A stretch of DNA of 64,000 nucleotides from Planctomycetota bacterium (GTDB lineage: Bacteria; Planctomycetota; UBA1135; GCA-002748355): contig PDSF01000032.1 in assembly GCA_002748355.1 (NCBI GenBank), positions 1 to 64,000 on the forward strand. Direction: 5' to 3'. Below the pieces are notes generated by a model. The model searched no databases. It saw only the letters and a list, made by a program, of their open reading frames with translations, and was not told the DNA's origin. A program made the position numbers and the translations under genes. Positions 48,471-56,766 of the stretch are shown here, piece by piece; within the stretch, counting starts at the first letter, position 1; every line of letters begins with the position of its first letter.

Positions 48471-51041
48471 TCAGCTTCCGAAGCTGATCGAGAAGTTGAA
48501 AACCTTGGTCTTGTCGCTCGCCTCCCGGCGGAGCGGCCAGCCAAAGTCGATATTGATAGGAAGTCCCTCGCCACCAATGATCCCTGGGACAAGAAAGCGA
48601 AAGCCTATGCCGGTCGAGACACGAATATCTTTGAACTGCTCGTCCTGGAACGAATCCCCGAGCATGCCGGCATCGACGAAGAACAGGCCGCGCACGATAT
48701 CCGTCTCCTCGAAGCGCTCTTCATAGCGGGTCGAAAGGATCGGGAAGATGTACTGCGCCGTCCCCAGGAAGCGGACCTCGCCCCCCACCGGATTCCGGAA
48801 CTGCGTCGGCCCCGCCCCGCGATAGTCGAAGCCGCGCAGATTGCTTTGGCCGCCCATGTAGAAGCGCTTGCTCAGGTAGAGATCGTCACTGCCGTCGATC
48901 CCCTGGCCAAGATCCAGGCGCAGCTTGGTATTGAAGACGTGCCGACGCCGCCGCGAGTCTTCGTACACCGGGATATAGGTCCGAAGCTCTGCCCCCACCT
49001 TATAGAAGGAACTCTGCCCGCCGAGCCATTCCGGAGCATATTCGACATAGGCACTGGCCCGCGCCCCCGAGGTCGGCCGCGGCTGTCGATCGAGCTCGGC
49101 CCAACTGATCCTCCCGAGAAGGCTCCGCATCTCGGTCCCACCCTCGGCATCCCAAACGATGCGAGGCGCATCGCCGCGGACCTGGTCCACGGTGACGTGC
49201 TCGATGCGGAAGCCGGCACTGACCTTCCAATCGGTGCCAAAGCGGCGATCAAAGATCACCGAACCCCCCAGGGTGTCACCGCTGTAGGTCCTGTAGCCGC
49301 GCAGCTGGCGTTGCCCACTCAGCTGCATACCGATGGTCTCATACTGCCGACCGAAGACGTCCGGCTCATAGAAGGTCGCATCGATCTGCGAAACCTTGGT
49401 GCCGGGACGAAGGTTGAGGTTGAGAGTCTGGCCGGCCCCGTGCCAGGCCTCGTTGCGGATCAGCTGCACGAACCAGTCGATCGGGTTGATCCCGGTCGGA
49501 GGACGCGTCCAATCGAAGTTGCGCTTGTTGTAGGAGACGCTGGCGAAGAAGCCGGCGTTGGTGGAGAAGTTCGCCCCAAAGAGGATGCGCCCAGTACTGG
49601 CCTCGCTGACATCCAGCTCAAGGTCGACCAGATCATCCCGGCCTTCGACCGGAAGCAGGCGCAGACGAACCCCGGGATCGCCGACCGAGAGATCGCCAAA
49701 GTACTGGCGAGAGATCAGGCGCTTACGTCCACGCTCCAGCTCGACCTCGTTCAGCGGCTCGCCTGGGTGGACACGCATGTCCCGGCGAATCACATGATCG
49801 CGAGTCAACTCGTTGCCGGTGATATCGAAGAAGCGGATGCTCTTCTTCTGCCCCTCCAGAACCCGGTATACGACCTTGACGCTGCCTTTTTCCGGGTCGA
49901 CGACGAGGCTCGGATCGAGCACTTGCAGGGTATTGGCCCGGGATAGGGTGCGATAGCGCTCCCAGTCGGGATAACCACGCTTTCCGTAGAACTCCCGAAT
50001 CTTGTCCATGTCCCGGTCGAGGACTTCCTGCCCTAGATACTCGCCCACCTTGAGTGCGAGCAGCTTCTTCAGGCGCTCCGGATCGAAAGCCGGCTTGGCT
50101 CCGCCCTTGGCCGGGGTGATATCGACTTCGATACCCGAGACCTTGTAGCGCTTACCCTCGTGGACCCTGGCCACGATATGAACCCCGCTGCGGTCCTTGG
50201 TAAAGCGCAGGGTGCGTAGCTCGACGATGGCGTCGAGAAAGCCCCGCTCGCGATACCAAGTCTCGATGCGGTCGAAATCCTCTTCGAGCTTGTCCTTGGA
50301 ATAGATCCCGGCCAGGAAGGGCAAGAGGCTCGGGCCCGGCTTGTTCCTCACCCCCGCCGAACCGAGGAGATTCCAGCGAAAACCGATGAAGGACGTCGCG
50401 GGATAGCTCTTGTTGCCGACGAAGTCGAAGGAGCGGATGCGCACCTTTGGACCTTCGCCAATCTGCAGCACCAGAACTCCGCGCCGCTCATCGGGGAGGA
50501 CCCGCACGACGACAAAGGCATAGCCGTCCTGGCGGTAGCGCTCCTCCAAGAGTCGCGCGTAGTGGCGACCGGTGAGCTCGGTGGGTGACTCTCCCTCGTC
50601 CATTTCGAGCAGACGCCGTAGCTGTGCGTCGGTGAAGTGCGAGAGGCCCTGGAATTCGATGCGCCGGAAGGAGGGGAACTCCTCGACCGCGAGCAGGAGG
50701 CGCAGCCCCTGCTCCGCGTCTCCTGGCAGATTCCGCACCTTGAAAGCCGCCCGGATTTTGAAGCGCGACCAGAGGAAGCGGATGTCCTCGCGCAGCGTCG
50801 CCAGGTCGAGGCGACGCCCCTTCTGGGTTTCGATCGAACTCAGCAGCAACTCGGGTCGATTCCGCCGGGCGCCCGAAACATCGATCTGGACGATCTTGCG
50901 ACCGACGAAGGGTTCCAGCGCCTCCTCCTTGTCGACCGGGGCCTCCTGTGCCCACAGAGCAGCCGAAAGCAGCAAACAGCAAGCGAGGGCTGCCAGCGGC
51001 AGGAAGCGGGAGAATCCAGAGGGAACTTGGAAGGAGGGCAC
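48471..51041 (-). CDS. bamA: Outer-membrane protein assembly factor BamA
   Basis: 856 residues with a signal peptide (LPLAALACCLLLSAALWAQE). POTRA-type repeats fill about residues 40-450 (KIVQIDVSGARRNRPELLLS, FRRIEFQGLSHFTDAQLRRL, VRIRSFDFVGNKSYPATSFI, KSIRFFDITGNELTRDHVIR). A 16-strand barrel of the Omp85 family follows, including the RGF-type motif NLRGFDYRGAGP. The C-terminus NFSISFGS lacks the terminal aromatic residue but retains the aromatic beta-signal pattern. It inserts beta-barrel proteins into the outer membrane, so the organism is diderm. Confidence 0.95.
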   Translation of the reverse strand: MPSFQVPSGFSRFLPLAALACCLLLSAALWAQEAPVDKEEALEPFVGRKIVQIDVSGARRNRPELLLSSIETQKGRRLDLATLREDIRFLWSRFKIRAAFKVRNLPGDAEQGLRLLLAVEEFPSFRRIEFQGLSHFTDAQLRRLLEMDEGESPTELTGRHYARLLEERYRQDGYAFVVVRVLPDERRGVLVLQIGEGPKVRIRSFDFVGNKSYPATSFIGFRWNLLGSAGVRNKPGPSLLPFLAGIYSKDKLEEDFDRIETWYRERGFLDAIVELRTLRFTKDRSGVHIVARVHEGKRYKVSGIEVDITPAKGGAKPAFDPERLKKLLALKVGEYLGQEVLDRDMDKIREFYGKRGYPDWERYRTLSRANTLQVLDPSLVVDPEKGSVKVVYRVLEGQKKSIRFFDITGNELTRDHVIRRDMRVHPGEPLNEVELERGRKRLISRQYFGDLSVGDPGVRLRLLPVEGRDDLVDLELDVSEASTGRILFGANFSTNAGFFASVSYNKRNFDWTRPPTGINPIDWFVQLIRNEAWHGAGQTLNLNLRPGTKVSQIDATFYEPDVFGRQYETIGMQLSGQRQLRGYRTYSGDTLGGSVIFDRRFGTDWKVSAGFRIEHVTVDQVRGDAPRIVWDAEGGTEMRSLLGRISWAELDRQPRPTSGARASAYVEYAPEWLGGQSSFYKVGAELRTYIPVYEDSRRRRHVFNTKLRLDLGQGIDGSDDLYLSKRFYMGGQSNLRGFDYRGAGPTQFRNPVGGEVRFLGTAQYIFPILSTRYEERFEETDIVRGLFFVDAGMLGDSFQDEQFKDIRVSTGIGFRFLVPGIIGGEGLPINIDFGWPLRREASDKTKVFNFSISFGS

Positions 51042-51077
51042 GAAAAGGAACTCGCAGACGCAGCTATACCCAGGAAC

Positions 51078-52418
51078 TCAGGCGATCGGCTCGGGCTCGC
51101 GAGTGTAGCTCTCAAAGCGCATGAACTCGCGGAAGAAGCGCAGCTTGATCGTGCCCGTAGGACCGTTCCGCTGCTTGGCGATGATGAGCTCGGCGAGTCC
51201 CAGGTTCTCCTCCGTCGGTTTGAAGTACTCCTCGCGGTGCAACATCATGATCACGTCGGCGTCCTGCTCGATCGCGCCTGACTCTCGGAGGTCCGACATC
51301 CGCGGCCGGTGCGAATCACGCTGCTCGACACTGCGGTTGAGCTGGGACAAGGCAACGACCGGTATCTCCAGCTCCTTGGCCAAACCCTTCAGCGAACGGC
51401 TGATCAGGGAGATCTCCTGCTGGCGGCTCTCCATCCTGGGGCCACCGTTGAGGAGCTGCAGATAATCGATGAAGGCGATGCGTATGTCGTGCTTCCGCTT
51501 GAGGCGCCGCATCTTGGCGCGAAGAGCGTGGATCGACATGCCGGCGGTGTCGTCGATGAAGATCGGCTTCTGGTAGAGCTCACCGGCGACATCGCGCAGG
51601 CGCTGATACTCGATATCACTGACCCGCCCACGGCGTAGGCGATGGGCGTCCACCTGGCTGCGGCAACAGAGGAGGTTCTGCGCCACGTTGGTGCTCGTCA
51701 TCTCGAGACTGAAGAAGGCCACCGGATAATCGCGCGCGGCCGCCCGCTCCATGCAGTTCATCGCGAAGGAGGTCTTCCCCATCGACGGGCGGGCCGCGAG
51801 GATGAGCAACTCTCCGGGCTGAAGCCCTGCGGTCAAATCGTCTAGGTCTACGAAGCCCGAGGGCACGCCAGTCAGGTCGCCATCGCGCGAACGCAGATGC
51901 TCGATGCGCTCAAAGGTGGCCTGGACGATGCTCTGCATCGACTGCGGCTCACCGGTCTCCCCCTTGCGCGCGATCTCGAAGATCTGCCGCTCGGCATCGT
52001 CGAGTAGGTCGCCGGGCTCTTCGCTGCCCGAGTAGGCCCGCTCGGCGATCTCCTCGGAAACCCGGATCAGGCGGCGCTGCACCGCCTTGGTGTGGACGAT
52101 GTCAGAGTGATAGAGGGCACTCGCAGCCGAAGGCACATAATCGGCGAGGGTAAAGAGGTATTCCTTACCGCCGATCAGCTCAAGCTTGTCCTTGCGCTGC
52201 AGGTGCTCGGCAACGGTGACGTGATCGGCCTCAATCTGGCTATCGACGAGTTCGGCCAGCACCTCGAAGATCGTCGCGTGCGCAGCCTTATAGAAGTCCT
52301 CGGGACTCAGCCGCATCGCCAGATCGATGGCAGCATCCGAACTCAAGAGCATCGCGCTGAGCACGCTCATCTCGGCTTCGAGATTATGTGGTGCGGAGCG
52401 ACCTTCGGCCTCGCTCAT
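51078..52418 (-). CDS. dnaB: Replicative DNA helicase DnaB
   Basis: 446 residues. The N-terminal domain (PHNLEAEMSVLSAMLLSSD) binds primase. The RecA-like C-terminal domain has Walker A AARPSMGKTSFAMN (Lys215), Walker B IAFIDYLQLLNG and ALSQLNRSVEQRDSHRPRMS then DLRESGAIEQDADVIMMLHR. The hexamer unwinds DNA at replication forks with 5'-3' polarity. It lies after rplI (rpsF-rpsR-rplI-dnaB), a common bacterial gene order. No intein. Confidence 0.98.
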   Translation of the reverse strand: MSEAEGRSAPHNLEAEMSVLSAMLLSSDAAIDLAMRLSPEDFYKAAHATIFEVLAELVDSQIEADHVTVAEHLQRKDKLELIGGKEYLFTLADYVPSAASALYHSDIVHTKAVQRRLIRVSEEIAERAYSGSEEPGDLLDDAERQIFEIARKGETGEPQSMQSIVQATFERIEHLRSRDGDLTGVPSGFVDLDDLTAGLQPGELLILAARPSMGKTSFAMNCMERAAARDYPVAFFSLEMTSTNVAQNLLCCRSQVDAHRLRRGRVSDIEYQRLRDVAGELYQKPIFIDDTAGMSIHALRAKMRRLKRKHDIRIAFIDYLQLLNGGPRMESRQQEISLISRSLKGLAKELEIPVVALSQLNRSVEQRDSHRPRMSDLRESGAIEQDADVIMMLHREEYFKPTEENLGLAELIIAKQRNGPTGTIKLRFFREFMRFESYTREPEPIA

Positions 52419-52713
52419 CTTCCCCTCCCAGAATACGTCGCCGCCTGAGCCCGCGGGCCCCCAAGGCCTGATTCATAGCTCCGGCTCTACAGCTCCATCC
52501 CCATTCCACGCATCGCCTTCGCGGCAAGCGCAGGGCCGTCCCTGGCGCCAAAACGTGGAGGGGGACGATAGCAGCTACGCGCCCGCCCTGAAACGCGCGG
52601 GCAAGTCCCGACCCTGGGCCGCGGGCACAAATCTCGCGCCCTTGGCCCAGGTCTGGCAGCCCAGGCCTGGCAGCCCAGCCGGGACTCGCCGCTAGCGAGA
52701 GCAGCGCCCCCGC
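52419..52713. other. rplI-dnaB spacer with tandem repeat and terminator-like hairpin
   Basis: 295 bases without a gene. CTCGC(52685-52689)/GCGAG(52695-52699) lies 14 bases after the rplI stop. Two copies of a 14-bp repeat beginning CCCAGGTCTG or CCCAGGCCTG (52646-52659, 52660-52673) plus a partial copy lie beside it. Confidence 0.5.
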
Positions 52714-53184
52714 TCAGCTTGCGGCCTGGACCACCCAGATACGCGCCTCGACGATCACTTCGTCGTAGACGTGGATCGGGACGTCGAACTGGCCGTGCTC
52801 CTTGATGGGCTGCTCCAGCCGAACGTTTTGCGGATGGATGTCGAGACCGGCATTTTGCATGGCCTGCGAGATCATCTTCTCGTTGACGGCACCGTAGAGC
52901 GTGCCATCGGCGTTGACCTTCATCTCGATCGTGACGTTGGTCTCTGGGATCGCCTTCGCCAGCTCTTCGAGCTTGCTCTTGCGCTCCTTGATTTGCGCCT
53001 CGTACTTCGCCTTGTTCTGCTCGAGCAGGCGGAGGTTCTCAGCCGAAGGCCGAGCCGCCTTGCCCATCGGCAAGAGGAAGTTGCGGGCGTGGCCCGGGCT
53101 CACATCGACGAGTTCGCCGGTATGTCCGAGGCCGTCGACATCCTGCATCAGCAGGACCTGAACGAGCTTATTGCCCTTGGTCAT
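52714..53184 (-). CDS. rplI: 50S ribosomal protein L9 (bL9)
   Basis: 156 residues: VQVLLMQDVDGLGHTGELVD, VSPGHARNFLLPMGKAARPS and the central helix up to the C-terminal domain (NVTIEMKVNADGTLYGAVNE). It bridges neighbouring ribosomes and limits frameshifting. Normal length. Confidence 0.97.
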   Translation of the reverse strand: MTKGNKLVQVLLMQDVDGLGHTGELVDVSPGHARNFLLPMGKAARPSAENLRLLEQNKAKYEAQIKERKSKLEELAKAIPETNVTIEMKVNADGTLYGAVNEKMISQAMQNAGLDIHPQNVRLEQPIKEHGQFDVPIHVYDEVIVEARIWVVQAAS

Positions 53185-53201
53185 CGCTTTTCCTCCTCGC
53201 C

Positions 53202-53429
53202 TCAGGCGGTGTAGGGCAGCAGCGCCAGGAAGCGCGCGCGCTTGATTGCGAACTTGAGACGCTTCTGGTCACGCCCGCTGAAGCCCGTGCGCTTGCGCGA
53301 CACGATGCGGTACTGCGGGGTGAGGAAGGTCGCGATGTAGTTGATGTTCTTGTAGTCCAGTTCGCTCTCGGGCATGACCTTCGTCCGGCCCGCACCGAAG
53401 CGACGAAACTTGCGTCCACGTGCACCCAT
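53202..53429 (-). CDS. rpsR: 30S ribosomal protein S18 (bS18)
   Basis: 75 residues: DYKNINYIATFLTPQYRIVS, RKRTGFSGRDQKRLKFAIKR and ARFLALLPYTA. Binds with S6 in the 30S platform. It has no zinc cysteines, so it is the C- form. Normal length; between rpsF and rplI. Confidence 0.97.
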   Translation of the reverse strand: MGARGRKFRRFGAGRTKVMPESELDYKNINYIATFLTPQYRIVSRKRTGFSGRDQKRLKFAIKRARFLALLPYTA

Positions 53430-53471
53430 GGGTGTTCTCCTTGGTTTCGCTCTGATTCCGATGGTGGGGCC

Positions 53472-54065
53472 TTAGCCCTGCGGTTCTTCATCGCCGGAGG
53501 CATCCGCCTCGGCACCTAGTTCGGCGCTGGGAGCATCCTCGCTACCCTCGCCCTGGTTCTTGACCTCTTCGGCCTCAGCAGCTTCGGCCTGCTCCTCGCC
53601 GCCTTCAGACTCGCCTGCGCCGCCTTCAGACTCGCCTGCGCCGCCTTCAGACTCGCCTGCGCCGTCTTCAGACTCAACTGCGCCGCCTTCTTCGGTGCCC
53701 TCACCCTCGACGGCCTCGGTGCCTTCGTCGTCAGCCTCAAGGTTGAACTCCTTCTCCGGCTCGTAGGCCTCCTCGGGCACTTCCTCGCAACGGAGGAGCA
53801 GGTGCCGGAGCACGGGGCCGCTCAGCTTGAGCGAGCGCGACATCTGGTCGAGCGACTGCGGATCGGCCTCGATGTAGGCGAGGTAGTAGGTCGCACGCTT
53901 CTGCTTCTTGATCTCGTAGGCGAGCTTGCGCTCGTCCCATCGCTTCGCCACGAGGATCTTCGCCCCGTGCTTGGTCAGGACGGCGTCGACCTTCTCTTTC
54001 AAGGTCTCCCATCCGTTCTTCACCTCCCGGTTATCCAGGAGGAGCATGGCTTCGTAGGTGTTCAC
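53472..54065 (-). CDS. rpsF: 30S ribosomal protein S6 (bS6) with long acidic repeat tail
   Basis: 197 residues; the S6 core fills about the first 105 (MNTYEAMLLLDNREVKNGWE, WDERKLAYEIKKQKRATYYL, KLSGPVLRHLLLRCEEVP). The remaining about 90 residues are strongly acidic and repetitive (GAGESEG units), twice the length of E. coli S6 (131). E. coli S6 also gains C-terminal glutamates, added post-translationally by RimK; here an acidic tail is genetically encoded. Confidence 0.97.
   Translation of the reverse strand: MNTYEAMLLLDNREVKNGWETLKEKVDAVLTKHGAKILVAKRWDERKLAYEIKKQKRATYYLAYIEADPQSLDQMSRSLKLSGPVLRHLLLRCEEVPEEAYEPEKEFNLEADDEGTEAVEGEGTEEGGAVESEDGAGESEGGAGESEGGAGESEGGEEQAEAAEAEEVKNQGEGSEDAPSAELGAEADASGDEEPQG
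53601..53684 (-). repeat. Four 21-bp coding repeats in rpsF
   Basis: Units at 53601-53621, 53622-53642, 53643-53663 (identical) and 53664-53684 (three changes), each encoding a GAGESEG-like heptapeptide of the S6 tail. In frame, so copy-number change would alter tail length without frameshift. Confidence 0.9.
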
Positions 54066-54102
54066 GTTCTCGTTCCTTCAGTCACGCATTCAGGGAACGA
54101 AC

Positions 54103-54933
54103 CTACGAAGGCTGGCTCTCACCGGTCTCTTCGCTGCCCTCGCAGCCCGAGCCCTCGCTGCTCAAGTCCTCGCTGCTCACCCGGATGGGGTTGTAGCGAT
54201 TCATCAAGACATCGAGCGCCGTCCCCGAGAGCCACGAGCGACAAGCGTCGACACTCGCAGCGTGGATGCGCTGGAGTAGCGGCCGCTCATCGTCCTCGAA
54301 GCGTCCGAGCACGAAGTCCGGGTCGACCATGGCGCTATTGGGCAAGCCCTCGGCGCCTATCCCCATCCGCAGACGGGGGAAGCCTTCGGTACCCAGACAG
54401 GACACAAGGGACTTCATTCCGTTGTGCCCACCTGGGCTCCCCTCCGACCGGATGCGCATCCGGCCCAAGGGTAGGTTCAAGTCGTCGTATACGACAAAGA
54501 TCGATGCCGGAGGAATCCGGCAGTAGCGAGCGAGCGCGGCCACAGCCACCCCGCTCATGTTCATATAGGTCCAGGGTTTGACCAGCAGAAAACTGCGCAG
54601 GCGCAGCTTCGGCACATCATCGCCTGTTTCGCCTTTGCCAGCAGCCTCAGCCCCAAGGACAGGGTTCGGAGGAAGCAGCATCGGCAGTCGGCCCTGCGCC
54701 AACTGAGCCTTCACCTTGCCGGAGAATCCGGCGCCAAGGAAAGGATCAAACTTGCGAACGCGCGCAAAACGCAGGTCCAAGGACTCAGCCAAGGCGTCGA
54801 CGACGTCGAAGCCCACGTTGTGGCGTGAGTCCCGGTATTCTTCGCCCGGGTTACCGAGCCCCACAAGCATGCACTCGAAAAGGGGGGTATCGGCAGGGCC
54901 GGCTTTCGTGTGGAGCTCCTGATAGGGGGCCAT
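54103..54933 (-). CDS. pth: Peptidyl-tRNA hydrolase
   Basis: 276 residues as read from ATG 54933; ATG 54870 (MLVGLGNPGEEYRDSRHNVG) is closer to the usual start and no ribosome-binding site decides between them. Catalytic His in SRHNVGFDVVDAL, Asn in YMNMSG, GGHNGMKS, and Asp in VYDDLNLPLGRM are present. An insertion of about 30 residues (PPNPVLGAEAAGKGETGDDV) precedes the YMNMSG block, and the C-terminus is an acidic Ser/Glu tail. It releases tRNA from stalled peptidyl-tRNA. It sits between rplY and rpsF, a common partner arrangement. Confidence 0.92.
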   Translation of the reverse strand: MAPYQELHTKAGPADTPLFECMLVGLGNPGEEYRDSRHNVGFDVVDALAESLDLRFARVRKFDPFLGAGFSGKVKAQLAQGRLPMLLPPNPVLGAEAAGKGETGDDVPKLRLRSFLLVKPWTYMNMSGVAVAALARYCRIPPASIFVVYDDLNLPLGRMRIRSEGSPGGHNGMKSLVSCLGTEGFPRLRMGIGAEGLPNSAMVDPDFVLGRFEDDERPLLQRIHAASVDACRSWLSGTALDVLMNRYNPIRVSSEDLSSEGSGCEGSEETGESQPS

Positions 54934-55020
54934 GGCACGAAGAGGAAGGGGGAGCAGCCTAGCCGCGGCAACGAGTTCCGCAAGCTTGCGGCTCCGTCGG
55001 CACAGCTAGTCCAAGGCCGC

Positions 55021-55638
55021 TCAGCCCTCGTCGCCACCTTCGGCCGGAGCCTCTCCAGCCTCACCCTCAGCAGCCTCGTCATCGCTCTCCAGCTCTGCGG
55101 CCTTCGGGATGACGTTGCAGACCATTTCCTCGGGATCGGAGACCGGGCTGCAGTTCTCAGGCAGGTCCAGGTCCTTGACCATGATCGAATCGCCGACATC
55201 GAGGTCATTGATCACCACCCGAATGCTCTCGGGTAGCGAGGTCGGCGGGCAGTTGATATCGATGGAATCGAGCTTCGCATCAAAGATGCCCACCGAAGAG
55301 CCCTTGGCGTTGCCCACAAAGACGAGGCCCACGGTAAAGGTACGAGCAACGCTGAAATCCACCCGGAGGAAGTCCGCGTGCAGGATTTCATCGTTGATGT
55401 TGTCCCACTGCAGATCCTGGAGGTAGACCTCCTCGACCTGAGATCCGGCCTCGAGCCGGAACAGCTTGCGGTGCTTCCACACGTGACGGGAAAACTCGCG
55501 GAACGGGACCGAGATCGCATGGCTCTCACCACCGCGGCCATACACGATGGCGGGGATCTGTCCCGAAGCACGGACCCTGGCCATCGCGCGGCGTCCGAAG
55601 ACCTCGCGGTCAGACACCTTCATCTTCGCTACTTCCAT
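55021..55638 (-). CDS. rplY: 50S ribosomal protein L25/CTC (bL25)
   Basis: 205 residues. N-terminal L25 domain binding 5S rRNA (SGQIPAIVYGRGGESHAISV), and a C-terminal CTC-type domain (LDVGDSIMVKDLDLPENCSP, EEMVCNVIPKAAELE). A terminal Glu/Ala/Gly tail follows (EAAEGEAGEAPAEGGDEG). Order glmU-prs-rplY-pth is common in bacteria. Confidence 0.95.
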   Translation of the reverse strand: MEVAKMKVSDREVFGRRAMARVRASGQIPAIVYGRGGESHAISVPFREFSRHVWKHRKLFRLEAGSQVEEVYLQDLQWDNINDEILHADFLRVDFSVARTFTVGLVFVGNAKGSSVGIFDAKLDSIDINCPPTSLPESIRVVINDLDVGDSIMVKDLDLPENCSPVSDPEEMVCNVIPKAAELESDDEAAEGEAGEAPAEGGDEG

Positions 55639-55709
55639 CGCTCCATCCTTTCGGTTTGGGGAAAAGGGCGGAGGAGTGTAGCGACGAGGCTGGCGCGGGA
55701 AAACAGCTA

Positions 55710-55753
55710 ATCTCAGGGGCGCTGATCCAGGGGCGCTGATCTCAGGGGGCTAG
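55710..55753. repeat. Imperfect tandem repeats in prs-rplY spacer
   Basis: Three imperfect 14-15-bp units, ATCTCAGGGGCGCTG, ATCCAGGGGCGCTG and ATCTCAGGGGGCTAG, just downstream of the prs stop on the minus strand. Confidence 0.8.
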
Positions 55754-55791
55754 ACCCCGGAGATCAGCAAACAGAGCTTGAGCGGTGCCTG

Positions 55792-56766
55792 CTAGGACTT
55801 GCCCCGCTCGAAGAGGATCGACACCGACTCCGAATGGTGGATGGAGTCGATCGCCTTTGCCAGCATCGGAGCCAGGCTCACCGACTTCAGCTTCTTCGGC
55901 CGCCGCTCTTTCGGAAGCGGGATGGTGTTGCTGATGTAGATGCACTCGATGGGAGCGGCATCTAGGCGCTCGACCGCTGGGCCACAGAGCACGCCATGGC
56001 TCGCCAAGAGCGTGACTTCCCGGGCGCCGTGTTCCTTGACGACTCGGGCCGCGTCCGAAATCGAGCCGCCGGTCGAGATCATGTCGTCAACGATCAGGGC
56101 CCGCTTGCCTTGCACGTTGCCGACCATGTGCTCGACCTTGGTGACACTGCCGCTGACTCGCCGCTTGTCAACGATGGCAAGCCCGGCCCCGAGTTCCTTC
56201 GAATAGGCTCGGCAGAGCTTGACCCCGCCCACGTCCGGAGAGACGACGACGAGGTCGTCGCCCCGGTAGCCATCGGCCTCGAGGACATCGAGGAAGGAGC
56301 GGCGGGCGTAGAGGTGGTCCACCGGGATATCGAAAAAGCCCTGAATCTGCGCCGCGTGCAGGTCGACCGTCAGAACCCGATCAGCACCAGCGGTGGTAAT
56401 CATGTTGGCGACGAGCTTCGCGGTGATCGGCACCCGCCCTTCGTCCTTGCGGTCCTTGCGGGCATAGCCGAAGTAGGGCAAGACCGCGGTGATCCGCTCG
56501 GCCGAAGCCCGGCGCAGGCAGTCGATCAAGACCAGCAGCTCGATGAGGTTCTCGTTGACCGGCGGGCACGTCGGCTGCACCACGAAGCAGTCCGAACCGC
56601 GCACGTCGACGTTGACCTTCACATCGATCTCACCATCGGGAAAACGACCAACGACCGCTTCACCTGGTTCGAGCTTGAGTTCCTTGATGATTTCGTCAGA
56701 GAGCTCGCGATGCGCGTTCCCGCTAAAAACACGCATTCTCTGAAAGTCTTTCGGGCTGTCGTTCAT
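55792..56766 (-). CDS. prs: Ribose-phosphate pyrophosphokinase (PRPP synthetase)
   Basis: 324 residues. It converts ribose-5-phosphate and ATP to PRPP for nucleotide, His and Trp synthesis. FPDGEIDVKVNVDVRGSD, catalytic YARKDRKDEGR, LTVDLHAAQIQGFFDIPVDH and the PRPP loop LIVDDMISTGGSI are all present. The start overlaps the glmU stop by 4 bases, so the two are coupled. Confidence 0.97.
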   Translation of the reverse strand: MNDSPKDFQRMRVFSGNAHRELSDEIIKELKLEPGEAVVGRFPDGEIDVKVNVDVRGSDCFVVQPTCPPVNENLIELLVLIDCLRRASAERITAVLPYFGYARKDRKDEGRVPITAKLVANMITTAGADRVLTVDLHAAQIQGFFDIPVDHLYARRSFLDVLEADGYRGDDLVVVSPDVGGVKLCRAYSKELGAGLAIVDKRRVSGSVTKVEHMVGNVQGKRALIVDDMISTGGSISDAARVVKEHGAREVTLLASHGVLCGPAVERLDAAPIECIYISNTIPLPKERRPKKLKSVSLAPMLAKAIDSIHHSESVSILFERGKS

